NCBI GenBank assembly: GCA_035548175.1
Contig: DASZTO010000011.1
Location: 44,223-108,222, forward strand
Source: CALCHA01 sp035548175
Lineage (GTDB): Bacteria; Planctomycetota; Phycisphaerae; WQYP01
Reading direction: 5' to 3'
DNA: 64,000 nucleotides
The position numbers and the translations under genes are program-made. The notes beneath the pieces are model-generated. The model was not told the origin of the DNA and searched no databases. It was given only the letters and a program-made list of their open reading frames with translations. Positions 24,186 through 30,533 of the stretch are shown piece by piece; position 1 is the stretch's first letter, and every line of letters starts with the position of its first letter.

Positions 24186-24785
24186 TCACGCGCCATGCTC
24201 CGCCGCCCATTGCAGCAGCGCCGTCGCACAGTCCGCATGCGTCGCCTGGAGCGCCCGCACCAGCCGCGCTTTCTCGGCCGATTTCATGAACACCGTGAAC
24301 GCCTCGGGCATTTCGCCGAGAACCGGGGGAACCGCCGGCGCCGCCACCGCCGCCTCTTCCAGCAGCCGCGACAACGTCGCTTCCTCCTCCGGCAACAGCT
24401 TGGCCAGCTCCCGCGCCGATGTGGCCGTCTCCGCCGCCAGTGCCTCCAGCAGCTCCAGCCGCTTCCCCGGCGCATCCTCGCCGCCCAGCCGATTCACCGT
24501 CGCCAGCAGCAGCAGCGTCTCGGCATCCGAAAGCTCCCACACCACGCACGCCGCATCCGTGTGCCCGAGCGATTCGAGAATCTCCTTGCGGTGATGCCCG
24601 TTGATCAGCTCATACGCTCCCGCCTCGCGCGGATGCGGCCTTACCACCAGCGGCTCATAGCGCCCCGTGCGCCCGATGTGCCGGCGCAATTTTTCCATCA
24701 CCTCCGGCGGCGTCACGTTGGCGTTCTTCGGATGCGCCCGCAGTTTCGCCAGCTCGATCCGCACGATCCCCTCGTCCTTGTCCAT
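24186..24785 (-). CDS. ParB/Spo0J-like nuclease-domain protein next to terminase
   Basis: A 199-aa protein. The N-terminal ParB domain is clear: IELAKLRAHPKNANVTPPEV, GRYEPLVVRPHP, then ELINGHHRKEILESLGH, whose GHHR element is the ParB CTP/phosphate-binding box. The C-terminal half is helical, with ATVNRLGGEDAPGKRLELLE. Stand-alone ParB domains near phage terminases often accompany DNA-modifying enzymes; the present partners are a GNAT and an ABC ATPase. I prefer ATG 24785 because AAGGAG lies about 8 nt upstream; ATG 24791 is too close to it. The coding region overlaps the GNAT gene by 131 nt. Confidence 0.8.
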   Translation of the reverse strand: MDKDEGIVRIELAKLRAHPKNANVTPPEVMEKLRRHIGRTGRYEPLVVRPHPREAGAYELINGHHRKEILESLGHTDAACVVWELSDAETLLLLATVNRLGGEDAPGKRLELLEALAAETATSARELAKLLPEEEATLSRLLEEAAVAAPAVPPVLGEMPEAFTVFMKSAEKARLVRALQATHADCATALLQWAAEHGA

Positions 24786-25467
24786 CGCCATGCTCCTTCG
24801 TCCACAGGTAATACACCGGCTGCGACAACAGCCGCTTGCGCGCTTCGGCCAATGCGTCCGCCACCGTTTCCGCCTTGCGCGAAAACCGCAGCAGTTCCCG
24901 CCCCAGGAACGCCGACGTGCGCTCTTCCGTCAGCGTCGCCAGGTCCATTGCGGCCAGCCCCTCCGCCGCCAGCGCCGCCGTAAGCCGCACCGCATCCGGC
25001 AGCGCGGGCCGGTCGTAGGCGCGCATTCCCGCGCGCTCGAAAAATGGATTCACCCGTCCCATCGCCGCCAGCGCTTCGACGCAGGGCGTCTGCGCATCCG
25101 CCAGCAGCGCCCGCACCAGGCGCACCGCCACGCCCGCCGAGCGAAACACCGGATGCACCACCACGCGCGCGATCGTCCGCATCTCCCGGTTCAATTTCGC
25201 CGCCGCAAGCGAGCGATCCCGGCAGGCGAACCGCCCCGGCAGCGCCGCCGTCCGCAACGCGCATCCCAGCGGCGGAAGCGTCTCGACGATCACGCCCGCA
25301 CGCATCCCCTTCTCCGCCTCCGGCCCGCCCAGGCCCGGGCCCCGATACCGCGCCGCCAGCACGCGCATCACGCCCGCCGGCGGCCCGCCCCGATAATGAA
25401 ACTTCGCCATCGCCGCGTAATCCGCAAAACTTCCGCGCTCGATATCGATCGCATCCACCACCGTCAT
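24655..25467 (-). CDS. COG2401-like GNAT acetyltransferase-fold protein
   Basis: A 270-aa open frame; the convincing protein is about residues 1-222. FHYRGGPPAGVMRVLAARYR (about 23-42) and IARVVVHPVFRSAGVAVRLV (about 99-118), followed by VEALAAMGRVNPFFERAGM, match the GNAT part of proteins in which it is fused to an ABC ATPase (COG2401, from memory). Here the two domains are separate genes 117 nt apart. The last 50 residues overlap the parB gene in another frame and are compositionally a shadow of it. Mu Mom, a DNA-modifying enzyme, is also GNAT-fold, so a nucleic-acid modification role is a reasonable hypothesis. The substrate is unknown. Confidence 0.75.
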   Translation of the reverse strand: MTVVDAIDIERGSFADYAAMAKFHYRGGPPAGVMRVLAARYRGPGLGGPEAEKGMRAGVIVETLPPLGCALRTAALPGRFACRDRSLAAAKLNREMRTIARVVVHPVFRSAGVAVRLVRALLADAQTPCVEALAAMGRVNPFFERAGMRAYDRPALPDAVRLTAALAAEGLAAMDLATLTEERTSAFLGRELLRFSRKAETVADALAEARKRLLSQPVYYLWTKEHGDGQGRGDRADRAGETAGASEERQRDAAGGDGKIAPAHRAHGAL

Positions 25468-25484
25468 TGCTCACCCCGATTCGC

Positions 25485-25566
25485 ATTGCCAATTGCCAAT
25501 TGCCAGTTGCCGATTGCCAATTGCCAGTTGCCGATTGCCGATTGCCAGTTGCCGATTGACGATTGT
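25485..25566. repeat. Seven-base array (AATTGCC/GATTGCC type)
   Basis: About eleven head-to-tail copies of AATTGCC, AGTTGCC or GATTGCC fill almost the whole gap between the ABC and GNAT genes. The period is exactly 7 bp with variation confined mainly to two positions. It is not a CRISPR array, because there are no spacers. Confidence 0.75.
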
Positions 25567-25584
25567 TGTGCTCGTCGCATGGCG

Positions 25585-26277
25585 TCAGTGGGGACTGGGC
25601 AGTGCACAATCGGCGATCTGGGAACCCAGGCCCTTCCACAGGTGCAGCGCCGGCCGGAGGTCTTCCGCGAGGTCTTCGTGCGTGGTCGCCAGCACCGCCG
25701 CCTTCCCCGCGCGCCGGATGAACTTGCCGAGCTGCCACGCCACCACGCGCGCCGTCACCCGATCCAGCGTGGCGCCGAATTCATCGGCAATCAGGACGTC
25801 GGCATCCGATGCGAAAAAGCGCGCCAGCCGGAAGCGAAACTGCTGCCCCTCGGAAAACGCCGCCGGCGCACGCACCAGCAGGTGCGCCTCGGACAATCCC
25901 GCCCGCGCCAGATGCCCCAGCGCCTGGTCCAGCGGACACGCCAGCGCATCGACCGCCGCACAATCCGCAGGTATGTCCAGCGCCTCCAGCCGCGCCACGC
26001 GCAGCGCTTTGTCCCGCAGCCCCGCTTCGATCGCCCGCAACAACGTGCTCTTGCCGGCGCCCGACGGGCCGGTGATCAGCACCACGTCGCCGGGCCCGAT
26101 CGCCACGCTGCGCCGCTCGAAGAGCACGCGCTTCGCCCTCCCCCGCTCCCCCGCCCCGTCCCCCGCCCCCGGCAGCACCTCGATGCCGAACAGCGCCGCC
26201 ACCGCCGCCACACGGGGCGTCACACGCAGCGCTCCCGCGGGCACGCGCCCCTCGACTTCCACGATCACACGCTCCAT
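25585..26277 (-). CDS. Stand-alone ABC-type ATPase, COG2401-like
   Basis: A 230-aa protein with Walker A LITGPSGAGKSTLL near residue 70, a signature-like FSEGQQFRFRLARF, Walker B VLIADEF and a switch His in ATTHEDL. No membrane protein is nearby, so this is not a transporter. It fits the soluble ABC ATPase that in COG2401 proteins is fused to the adjacent GNAT domain. The signature motif is SEGQ instead of SGGQ. GGGAGAAGCACG precedes the ATG, identical to the terL leader. It starts the minus-strand operon that runs through GNAT, ParB, TerS candidate, secreted protein and TerL. Confidence 0.82.
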   Translation of the reverse strand: MERVIVEVEGRVPAGALRVTPRVAAVAALFGIEVLPGAGDGAGERGRAKRVLFERRSVAIGPGDVVLITGPSGAGKSTLLRAIEAGLRDKALRVARLEALDIPADCAAVDALACPLDQALGHLARAGLSEAHLLVRAPAAFSEGQQFRFRLARFFASDADVLIADEFGATLDRVTARVVAWQLGKFIRRAGKAAVLATTHEDLAEDLRPALHLWKGLGSQIADCALPSPH

Positions 26278-26350
26278 CGTGCTTCTCCCAAAACAACGCC
26301 TGGTCGGTTCCCGATTGACGCCGCGCGCCCGCCGCGCGACACTTTTCCCG

Positions 26351-26848
26351 ATGCTTCTGCTCAAACGCCACCTGGTCACGCTCGTTCGTGAAGGCAAAAA
26401 GCGCCAGACGATTCGTCTCTGGACGCGCCCGCTGCTGCGTCCGGGGCAGATTTCCTACACGCCCGGCCTGGGGCGCATGCTGATTACCGCCGTGGACATC
26501 CTGCCCTCGCTCGAAGCGCTCACCGAAGCCGACGCCCGGGCGGATGGGTTCGCGTCGCTGCGCGAGCTGCGGGGAGAAATCACGCGCATCTACGGCCCGC
26601 GGGTGAAAGGCCGGACGATTTACCGCATCCGTTTCGACTGGCCGATCGACGCCGCCGGCGCCGCGCTGGTGCTCGAATCGGCCGCAGCGTCCGCCACGGC
26701 GTCGCGCCCCGCCGCCCGCTCCTCCCGGATCCAGAAGATTCCTTCCCACAGCGCCGCCTCCCGCAAACCCCGCCGCCAGACGCGGATGACACCGGTCCAG
26801 CGCCAGACCCTCCGCCGCTTCATCCTTGAGAACGTACCGCCGCGTTAA
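26351..26848 (+). CDS. ASCH-domain (PUA-like) protein
   Basis: A 165-aa protein. LKRHLVTLVREGKKRQTIRL, LLRPGQISYTPGLGRMLITA and the terminal GRTIYRIRFDW match the ASCH fold, a PUA-like barrel that binds RNA or modified nucleotides. The C-terminal 70 residues are basic and probably disordered. It is divergent from the ABC gene with only 73 nt between the starts, so the two share a control region. ASCH proteins also occur near COG2401 genes in other genomes (from memory). No clear Shine-Dalgarno precedes the ATG. Confidence 0.7.
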   Translation: MLLLKRHLVTLVREGKKRQTIRLWTRPLLRPGQISYTPGLGRMLITAVDILPSLEALTEADARADGFASLRELRGEITRIYGPRVKGRTIYRIRFDWPIDAAGAALVLESAAASATASRPAARSSRIQKIPSHSAASRKPRRQTRMTPVQRQTLRRFILENVPPR

Positions 26849-27080
26849 AAGGTTCCCAGAAAATTCGGATTTTGTTTGGGCACGCCTATCTCCCGCGGAG
26901 ACACGCCTTTGCCGCCCGAAATCCCCGCCAACGACCCCGCACACGGCACCGCCGCCGATCTGCTCTGCGCCCGATGCGCCGCTCCGCAACGCGGAAGCGC
27001 CGGCCGCGAATCGGCGGACTCTCCGCGCTTCCCTGCAACCGGCGACCCTCCCTCTGATTTCCACGCGATTCAGGTGCCCC

Positions 27081-27392
27081 ATGGCTGATCCCGCTGCCGG
27101 CAGAGATATCAGAGACATCGTGGCGACGGACATTCCGTGCCTCCGATGCCGATACAATTTGCGCTCACTTCGCGCGATAGGAAGTTATTTCCTGGGGCTG
27201 GTCGCTTTGCTCGTGATCTCCGGTGGGATGGGCGCCCCAGCGAGTTCCGCGTTATCCGCCGCCAACCCTTTTCTGCGTTGGTCGAGCATCGTGATCTCCA
27301 CTCTCGCCATCGGATATTGGATGTCGGCGATCGTCGTGATGCGCAGGGTGAAGCGGGTGCTCCGGAGCAGGCCGGCGGCGGTGCGCGCATGA
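27081..27392 (+). CDS. Truncated zinc-ribbon membrane protein
   Basis: A 103-aa protein. It contains IPCLRCRYNLRSLRAIGSYF, the first CxxC half of the planctomycete zinc ribbon, but jumps directly to a transmembrane segment; the expected CPECG half is missing. Two membrane helices follow. The stop overlaps the next start by 4 nt (ATGA). It looks like an internally deleted paralogue of the following gene. A further upstream stretch (about 26900-27060) can be read as AADLLCARC and may be a still older relic. Confidence 0.6.
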   Translation: MADPAAGRDIRDIVATDIPCLRCRYNLRSLRAIGSYFLGLVALLVISGGMGAPASSALSAANPFLRWSSIVISTLAIGYWMSAIVVMRRVKRVLRSRPAAVRA

Positions 27393-28267
27393 CCGATCCC
27401 CCCGCCGCTACTTCCGCCGTGATCGAGCAGGATCTGCTGTGCCTGCGGTGCCGGTACAACCTGCGGACGCTGGCGGGCGCGGCGTGCTGTCCTGAGTGCG
27501 GCCTGCCGGTGGCGGAGTCGGTGGCGTATCAGGGGCGGTATCCGGGAGGCTTGCGGCGGCGCGGGGCGATCGTGGCTTTTGCGGTGATCGCGCTGGCGTC
27601 GGACGTGCTCGGCGGCGGGGGACTGGCGTGGTCGCTGTGGGTGAACCTGCGTGGATTTGCGGCGACACGGGCGGATGCAGCGCTGGTGTATGTGAACACC
27701 TCGGTGAATTACCTGTGGGAAGCGCTCGCGCTGCCGGCGGCGTTGATCCTGCTCTGGAACGCCGGGCCGGTGCGCCGCGCGTCGGCCCGCGTGGCGGCGT
27801 TTCGGGGGTGCGCGGTGGTGTCGGTCGCCATCCATGTGGTGCTCGATATTTTTCTGGGCCTCGCGGCGGTGCCGATCATTGTGTACCTGCTGTCGCCGCC
27901 GCCGCCGAGCCGCCTGGTGTGGGAGGTTTACCAGTTGCGCAAGTGGGTGCAGGTGCTGGGCTCGCCGGTGGCGCTGGTGGTGCTGGTGCTGTTAGCGGTT
28001 TATCTGTGGGACCTCGCCCGCGCCTGCCGGGAGCGGCGGATGCAGCAATTCACGGTGTGGGCATTCTCCGCTTCTTTGGCCCTCGCGCTGGTGGCGATCG
28101 CCATTGATCTGGCGGATGTGCTGCTGCCGCCGGGGGTGGGGCTGGCCTACGGGGAGCTGTTGATTCGAGGCCTGCTGGTCGCGCAGCTCGGGCTGGCGGC
28201 GATCTTCGCGGGGTTCTACTGGCCCGGGGTGATCCGGATGGTGCGGCGGGCGGAGGCCGGGGGATGA
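27389..28267 (+). CDS. Planctomycete-type zinc-ribbon integral membrane protein
   Basis: A 292-aa protein. The N-terminal LLCLRCRYNLRTLAGAACCP with ECG forms a CxxC...CxxC zinc ribbon on the cytoplasmic side. About six hydrophobic segments follow (for example AIVAFAVIALASDVLGGGG and FSASLALALVAIAIDLADVL). Proteins of this type are abundant and uncharacterised in planctomycetes. The start codon overlaps the previous stop. The gene is convergent with a minus-strand regulator whose open frame overlaps its last 276 nt. Confidence 0.75.
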   Translation: MTDPPAATSAVIEQDLLCLRCRYNLRTLAGAACCPECGLPVAESVAYQGRYPGGLRRRGAIVAFAVIALASDVLGGGGLAWSLWVNLRGFAATRADAALVYVNTSVNYLWEALALPAALILLWNAGPVRRASARVAAFRGCAVVSVAIHVVLDIFLGLAAVPIIVYLLSPPPPSRLVWEVYQLRKWVQVLGSPVALVVLVLLAVYLWDLARACRERRMQQFTVWAFSASLALALVAIAIDLADVLLPPGVGLAYGELLIRGLLVAQLGLAAIFAGFYWPGVIRMVRRAEAGG

Positions 28268-28912
28268 GAGCGGCGCCGGGCCGCCGGGCGTTTCCCGGGC
28301 GGGGATGCGCGGGGAGCGGTTGCGGCGGGCGAGGGCGCGCTGGGCGGCGCGTGCGGAAATCGACTGATCTCCCCGGCATTGCAGCAGCAGCAGCGAGCGC
28401 GCTTCACCCAGCCGGCGGCGCACCCAGTAGACCGTCCGGCCCTGCGCCGCCGCCAGGGCGCGCAGCGGCGAGCCTTCCATCCAATAGGCACGGGCCAGGA
28501 GGCACAGCTCGCGCGGCAGGTCTTCGCCGTAGCGCGCGGTCAGCAGAAAGGCGGGGTCTTCCAGCGTTTCGCGGATTTGCTCGATGCGCCGCCGGCACTG
28601 GCGGCCGGTCAGGCGGTGAAGGACGGCAAGCTCGCGCAGCTCCAGCCCGAGCGCCCAGTAGCCGATGGCCAGCGCCTTGGCGGCGGGAGGCAGATGGTTG
28701 GCGCGTTCGACGAGGACGTCGACGGCGAGACGGCGCCGGCGGCGGTCAATGGGACGTTTCGCTCCGCCAAGCGCCGGTCCGTCGGCCTCGCCGCGCGATC
28801 GAGCGTCATCCGCCGCTTCCTCTCCATCGTCGCGCCGGCCGGGGGGTTCCGCCACGCCGATGCCGGAGGCTTCGCTTTCCCGCTGCTGATCCTGAGTCGG
28901 ATAGAGGCCCAT
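27992..28912 (-). CDS. Sigma-region-4-like double-HTH protein
   Basis: A 306-aa open frame. Residues about 60-190 contain two tandem helix-turn-helix-like units: AIGYWALGLELRELAVLHRL with TGRQCRRRIEQ, and ARAYWMEGSPLRALAAAQGR with TVYWVRRRLGEARSLL. The N-terminal 60 residues are acidic and disordered. The last 90 or so residues overlap the convergent membrane gene and look like its shadow, so the true end may lie near 28260 or the gene may be frameshifted. GAGGAG precedes ATG 28912. Placed divergently from a CI-like repressor, it is the natural candidate for the opposing regulator of a lysogeny-type switch. Confidence 0.55.
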   Translation of the reverse strand: MGLYPTQDQQRESEASGIGVAEPPGRRDDGEEAADDARSRGEADGPALGGAKRPIDRRRRRLAVDVLVERANHLPPAAKALAIGYWALGLELRELAVLHRLTGRQCRRRIEQIRETLEDPAFLLTARYGEDLPRELCLLARAYWMEGSPLRALAAAQGRTVYWVRRRLGEARSLLLLQCRGDQSISARAAQRALARRNRSPRIPARETPGGPAPLSSPGLRPPHHPDHPGPVEPREDRRQPELRDQQASNQQLPVGQPHPRRQQHIRQINGDRHQREGQRSGECPHRELLHPPLPAGAGEVPQINR

Positions 28913-29070
28913 GCCGCCACTCCTCACACGCCGCGCCACAGCATTCCCACACGTGTCCCCGCAGCATCCTGCTTCCCCGTCCCAGCGACGCATCGGAAGT
29001 TTTTTTTCGCAAGCCCGTGTTCGACGGGAGGAGGGTGTCGAGCGGGCCTGCAGCCTGCAATGGATTCCGC

Positions 29071-29098
29071 TTGCAATCGCCTTGTGTATGATTATAAT
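29071..29098 (+). promoter_or_regulatory. Promoter for the CI-like repressor
   Basis: TTGCAA (29071-29076), a 16-nt spacer and a perfect TATAAT (29093-29098) direct transcription rightwards towards the repressor gene. The -10 is the palindrome ATTATAAT, also used on the other strand. The leader of about 230 nt before the chosen GTG is long. Confidence 0.55.
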
Positions 29099-29118
29099 CA
29101 AACAAACATACATGACAA
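29091..29118 (-). promoter_or_regulatory. Overlapping promoter for the double-HTH gene, with operator-like dyad
   Basis: On the minus strand TTGTCA (29118-29113), a 16-nt spacer and TATAAT (29096-29091) form a near-consensus promoter facing the repressor promoter. The surrounding CTTGTGTATG (29081-29090) and CATACATGACAAG (29107-29119) make an imperfect dyad around both -10 elements, a likely repressor-binding site. Confidence 0.55.
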
Positions 29119-29336
29119 GGAGAAAATCCGAACATTTTGCGAACCGGTTGCGGTAGTATGGCCGGAGGTCGGGGCGGCTGGCAAGGGCGCGCCGGCGGCG
29201 AGTCCCGGTGAGACCGGCCGCCGCCCGAGCGAGCCGGAACCCGTGCGGCGGGACCGATGGCGGCAACCAATCGGGGTGGGAACTCGGGCGCCGGCAACTT
29301 GCGGCATCAGGCGGGGGGGAAAGATCGGAGGTACCG

Positions 29337-30440
29337 GTGGCTGCACGTCGGAACAGGAGTTCTCAAGGCTTTCCCGAGCGGCCGGCGTCGCTGGCGGCCT
29401 TTGGCGAGGCGCTGCGCAAACGCCGGCAGGAGCTGGGGATAACGCTGGATCGTCTGGCGATTTCCACGCGCATCTCAAAACCTTATCTATCCAATATAGA
29501 GACCGGGCGCACGCCTGGGCCGGCGACCGAGGAGAAGCTCCGGCTGATCGCGGGCAGCCTGGCGTTGCCGGCGGAGGCGGTCGTGCTGGCGGGGGACTGG
29601 CTGCGAACCCCGGCGGCGATTCGCCGGCTGGTGGTCGGTGACGGGGCGGGGGCGGGGCGGGCGGTCGGGGGCGGCGAGTCGGCGCAGGCGGGACGCCGAC
29701 AGGGGCCGTTGGGTGATAGCGGGCAGGCGGGAGGGTCCGAGGAGATGCCCCGCCGGCCGGACGGGACGATCGATCTGGATGCGCTCCTCCGGCAGCAGGG
29801 GACGGCGGCCAAAGACCCGGATGAGCACGCCACAAGGCCGGCGGGGGAGGCGCGGGGGCTGGGGCGGGGAATGATGCCGGTGCGGCCGGTGCCGCTGATC
29901 AACCGGGTGGCGGCGGGCCAGCCGGCGGAGTTTACGGATCTGGGCTACCCGGCGGGATTTGCGGATCGGTATTTGCCGGCGCCGGTGGGGGGGACGGGCG
30001 GGGCGCCGGGGGAAGAGCCCGACGCGCCGCCGGAGGCGCTGACCTGTTCGTTCGCCTTGCGGGTGATCGGGGATTCGATGAGTCCGGAATATCAGGAGGG
30101 GGAAATCCTGCTGGTGGGGCCGGGGTGGGATGCGCAGACCGGTGCGTGGTCTCCGCGGGATGGGGATGATTGCGTGGTGCGATTCGCGGATGAGGAAAAT
30201 TACGCGACGACGTTCAAGCGGATTTATTTTGTCAAAGAGGCGGGGGCGGCGGAGGAGGCGGCGCCCACGGCGCTGCGCCTGGTGCCGCTGAATCCGGCGC
30301 ATCGGGAGTGGACGGTGCCGCTGGAGCAGGTGACGGGGATTTACCCGGTGCTGTATCGGCTGCTGCCGGCGCGGCGGGGGAGCGCGACACGCGCTTCGGC
30401 GCGCGAAGGCCACTCGCAGTTTGCGATCGAGCAGGACTGA
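29337..30440 (+). CDS. XRE-type repressor with LexA/S24-like C-terminal domain
   Basis: A 367-aa protein. The HTH is AFGEALRKRRQELGITLDRL with STRISKPYLSNIE (about 20-65). After a Gly-rich linker come NRVAAGQPAEFTDLGYP, the usual cleavage and hinge region, and RVIGDSMSPEYQEGE with nucleophile Ser and general-base Lys in TTFKRIYF. This is the CI/LexA-like plan of a self-cleaving phage repressor. GTG 29337 is chosen because GGAGG lies 5 nt upstream; the longer frame to 29208 is Gly/Arg-rich and unlike protein. It is divergent from the double-HTH gene through overlapping promoters. Confidence 0.85.
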   Translation: MAARRNRSSQGFPERPASLAAFGEALRKRRQELGITLDRLAISTRISKPYLSNIETGRTPGPATEEKLRLIAGSLALPAEAVVLAGDWLRTPAAIRRLVVGDGAGAGRAVGGGESAQAGRRQGPLGDSGQAGGSEEMPRRPDGTIDLDALLRQQGTAAKDPDEHATRPAGEARGLGRGMMPVRPVPLINRVAAGQPAEFTDLGYPAGFADRYLPAPVGGTGGAPGEEPDAPPEALTCSFALRVIGDSMSPEYQEGEILLVGPGWDAQTGAWSPRDGDDCVVRFADEENYATTFKRIYFVKEAGAAEEAAPTALRLVPLNPAHREWTVPLEQVTGIYPVLYRLLPARRGSATRASAREGHSQFAIEQD

Positions 30441-30499
30441 GCCGACGGGAGGCATCGTGGCATTGGCGTTTCCGCCGCTGAATACGGCCTGCGGGCCGT

Positions 30500-30519
30500 C
30501 ATGGGCGGGGACGCCCATG
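30500..30519. repeat. CATGGGCGGGGACGCCCATG palindrome
   Basis: A perfect 8-bp-arm palindrome of the same family as those at 11332, 32034 and 49119. It lies between the convergent repressor and thioredoxin-like genes and may act as a bidirectional terminator or simply be a dispersed repeat. Confidence 0.6.
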
Positions 30520-30533
30520 CCGCATGCGGCGCT

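Noticed and set aside
25485..25566. Possible CRISPR array
   Set aside because: Units are 7 bp and directly adjacent, there are no unique spacers, and no cas genes occur in the window. The same applies to 21977-22136 and 50590-50835.
25585..26277. ABC transporter ATPase
   Set aside because: There is no membrane or substrate-binding partner, and its GNAT and ParB neighbours match the soluble COG2401 type.
26872..27088. Intact third zinc-ribbon gene
   Set aside because: Only AADLLCARC resembles the family; the frame lacks a second CxxC and membrane helices, so at most it is a relic.
29208..29336. Upstream extension of the repressor gene
   Set aside because: The extra 43 codons encode a low-complexity Arg/Gly/Ala stretch without a ribosome-binding site; GTG 29337 has GGAGG at the right distance.
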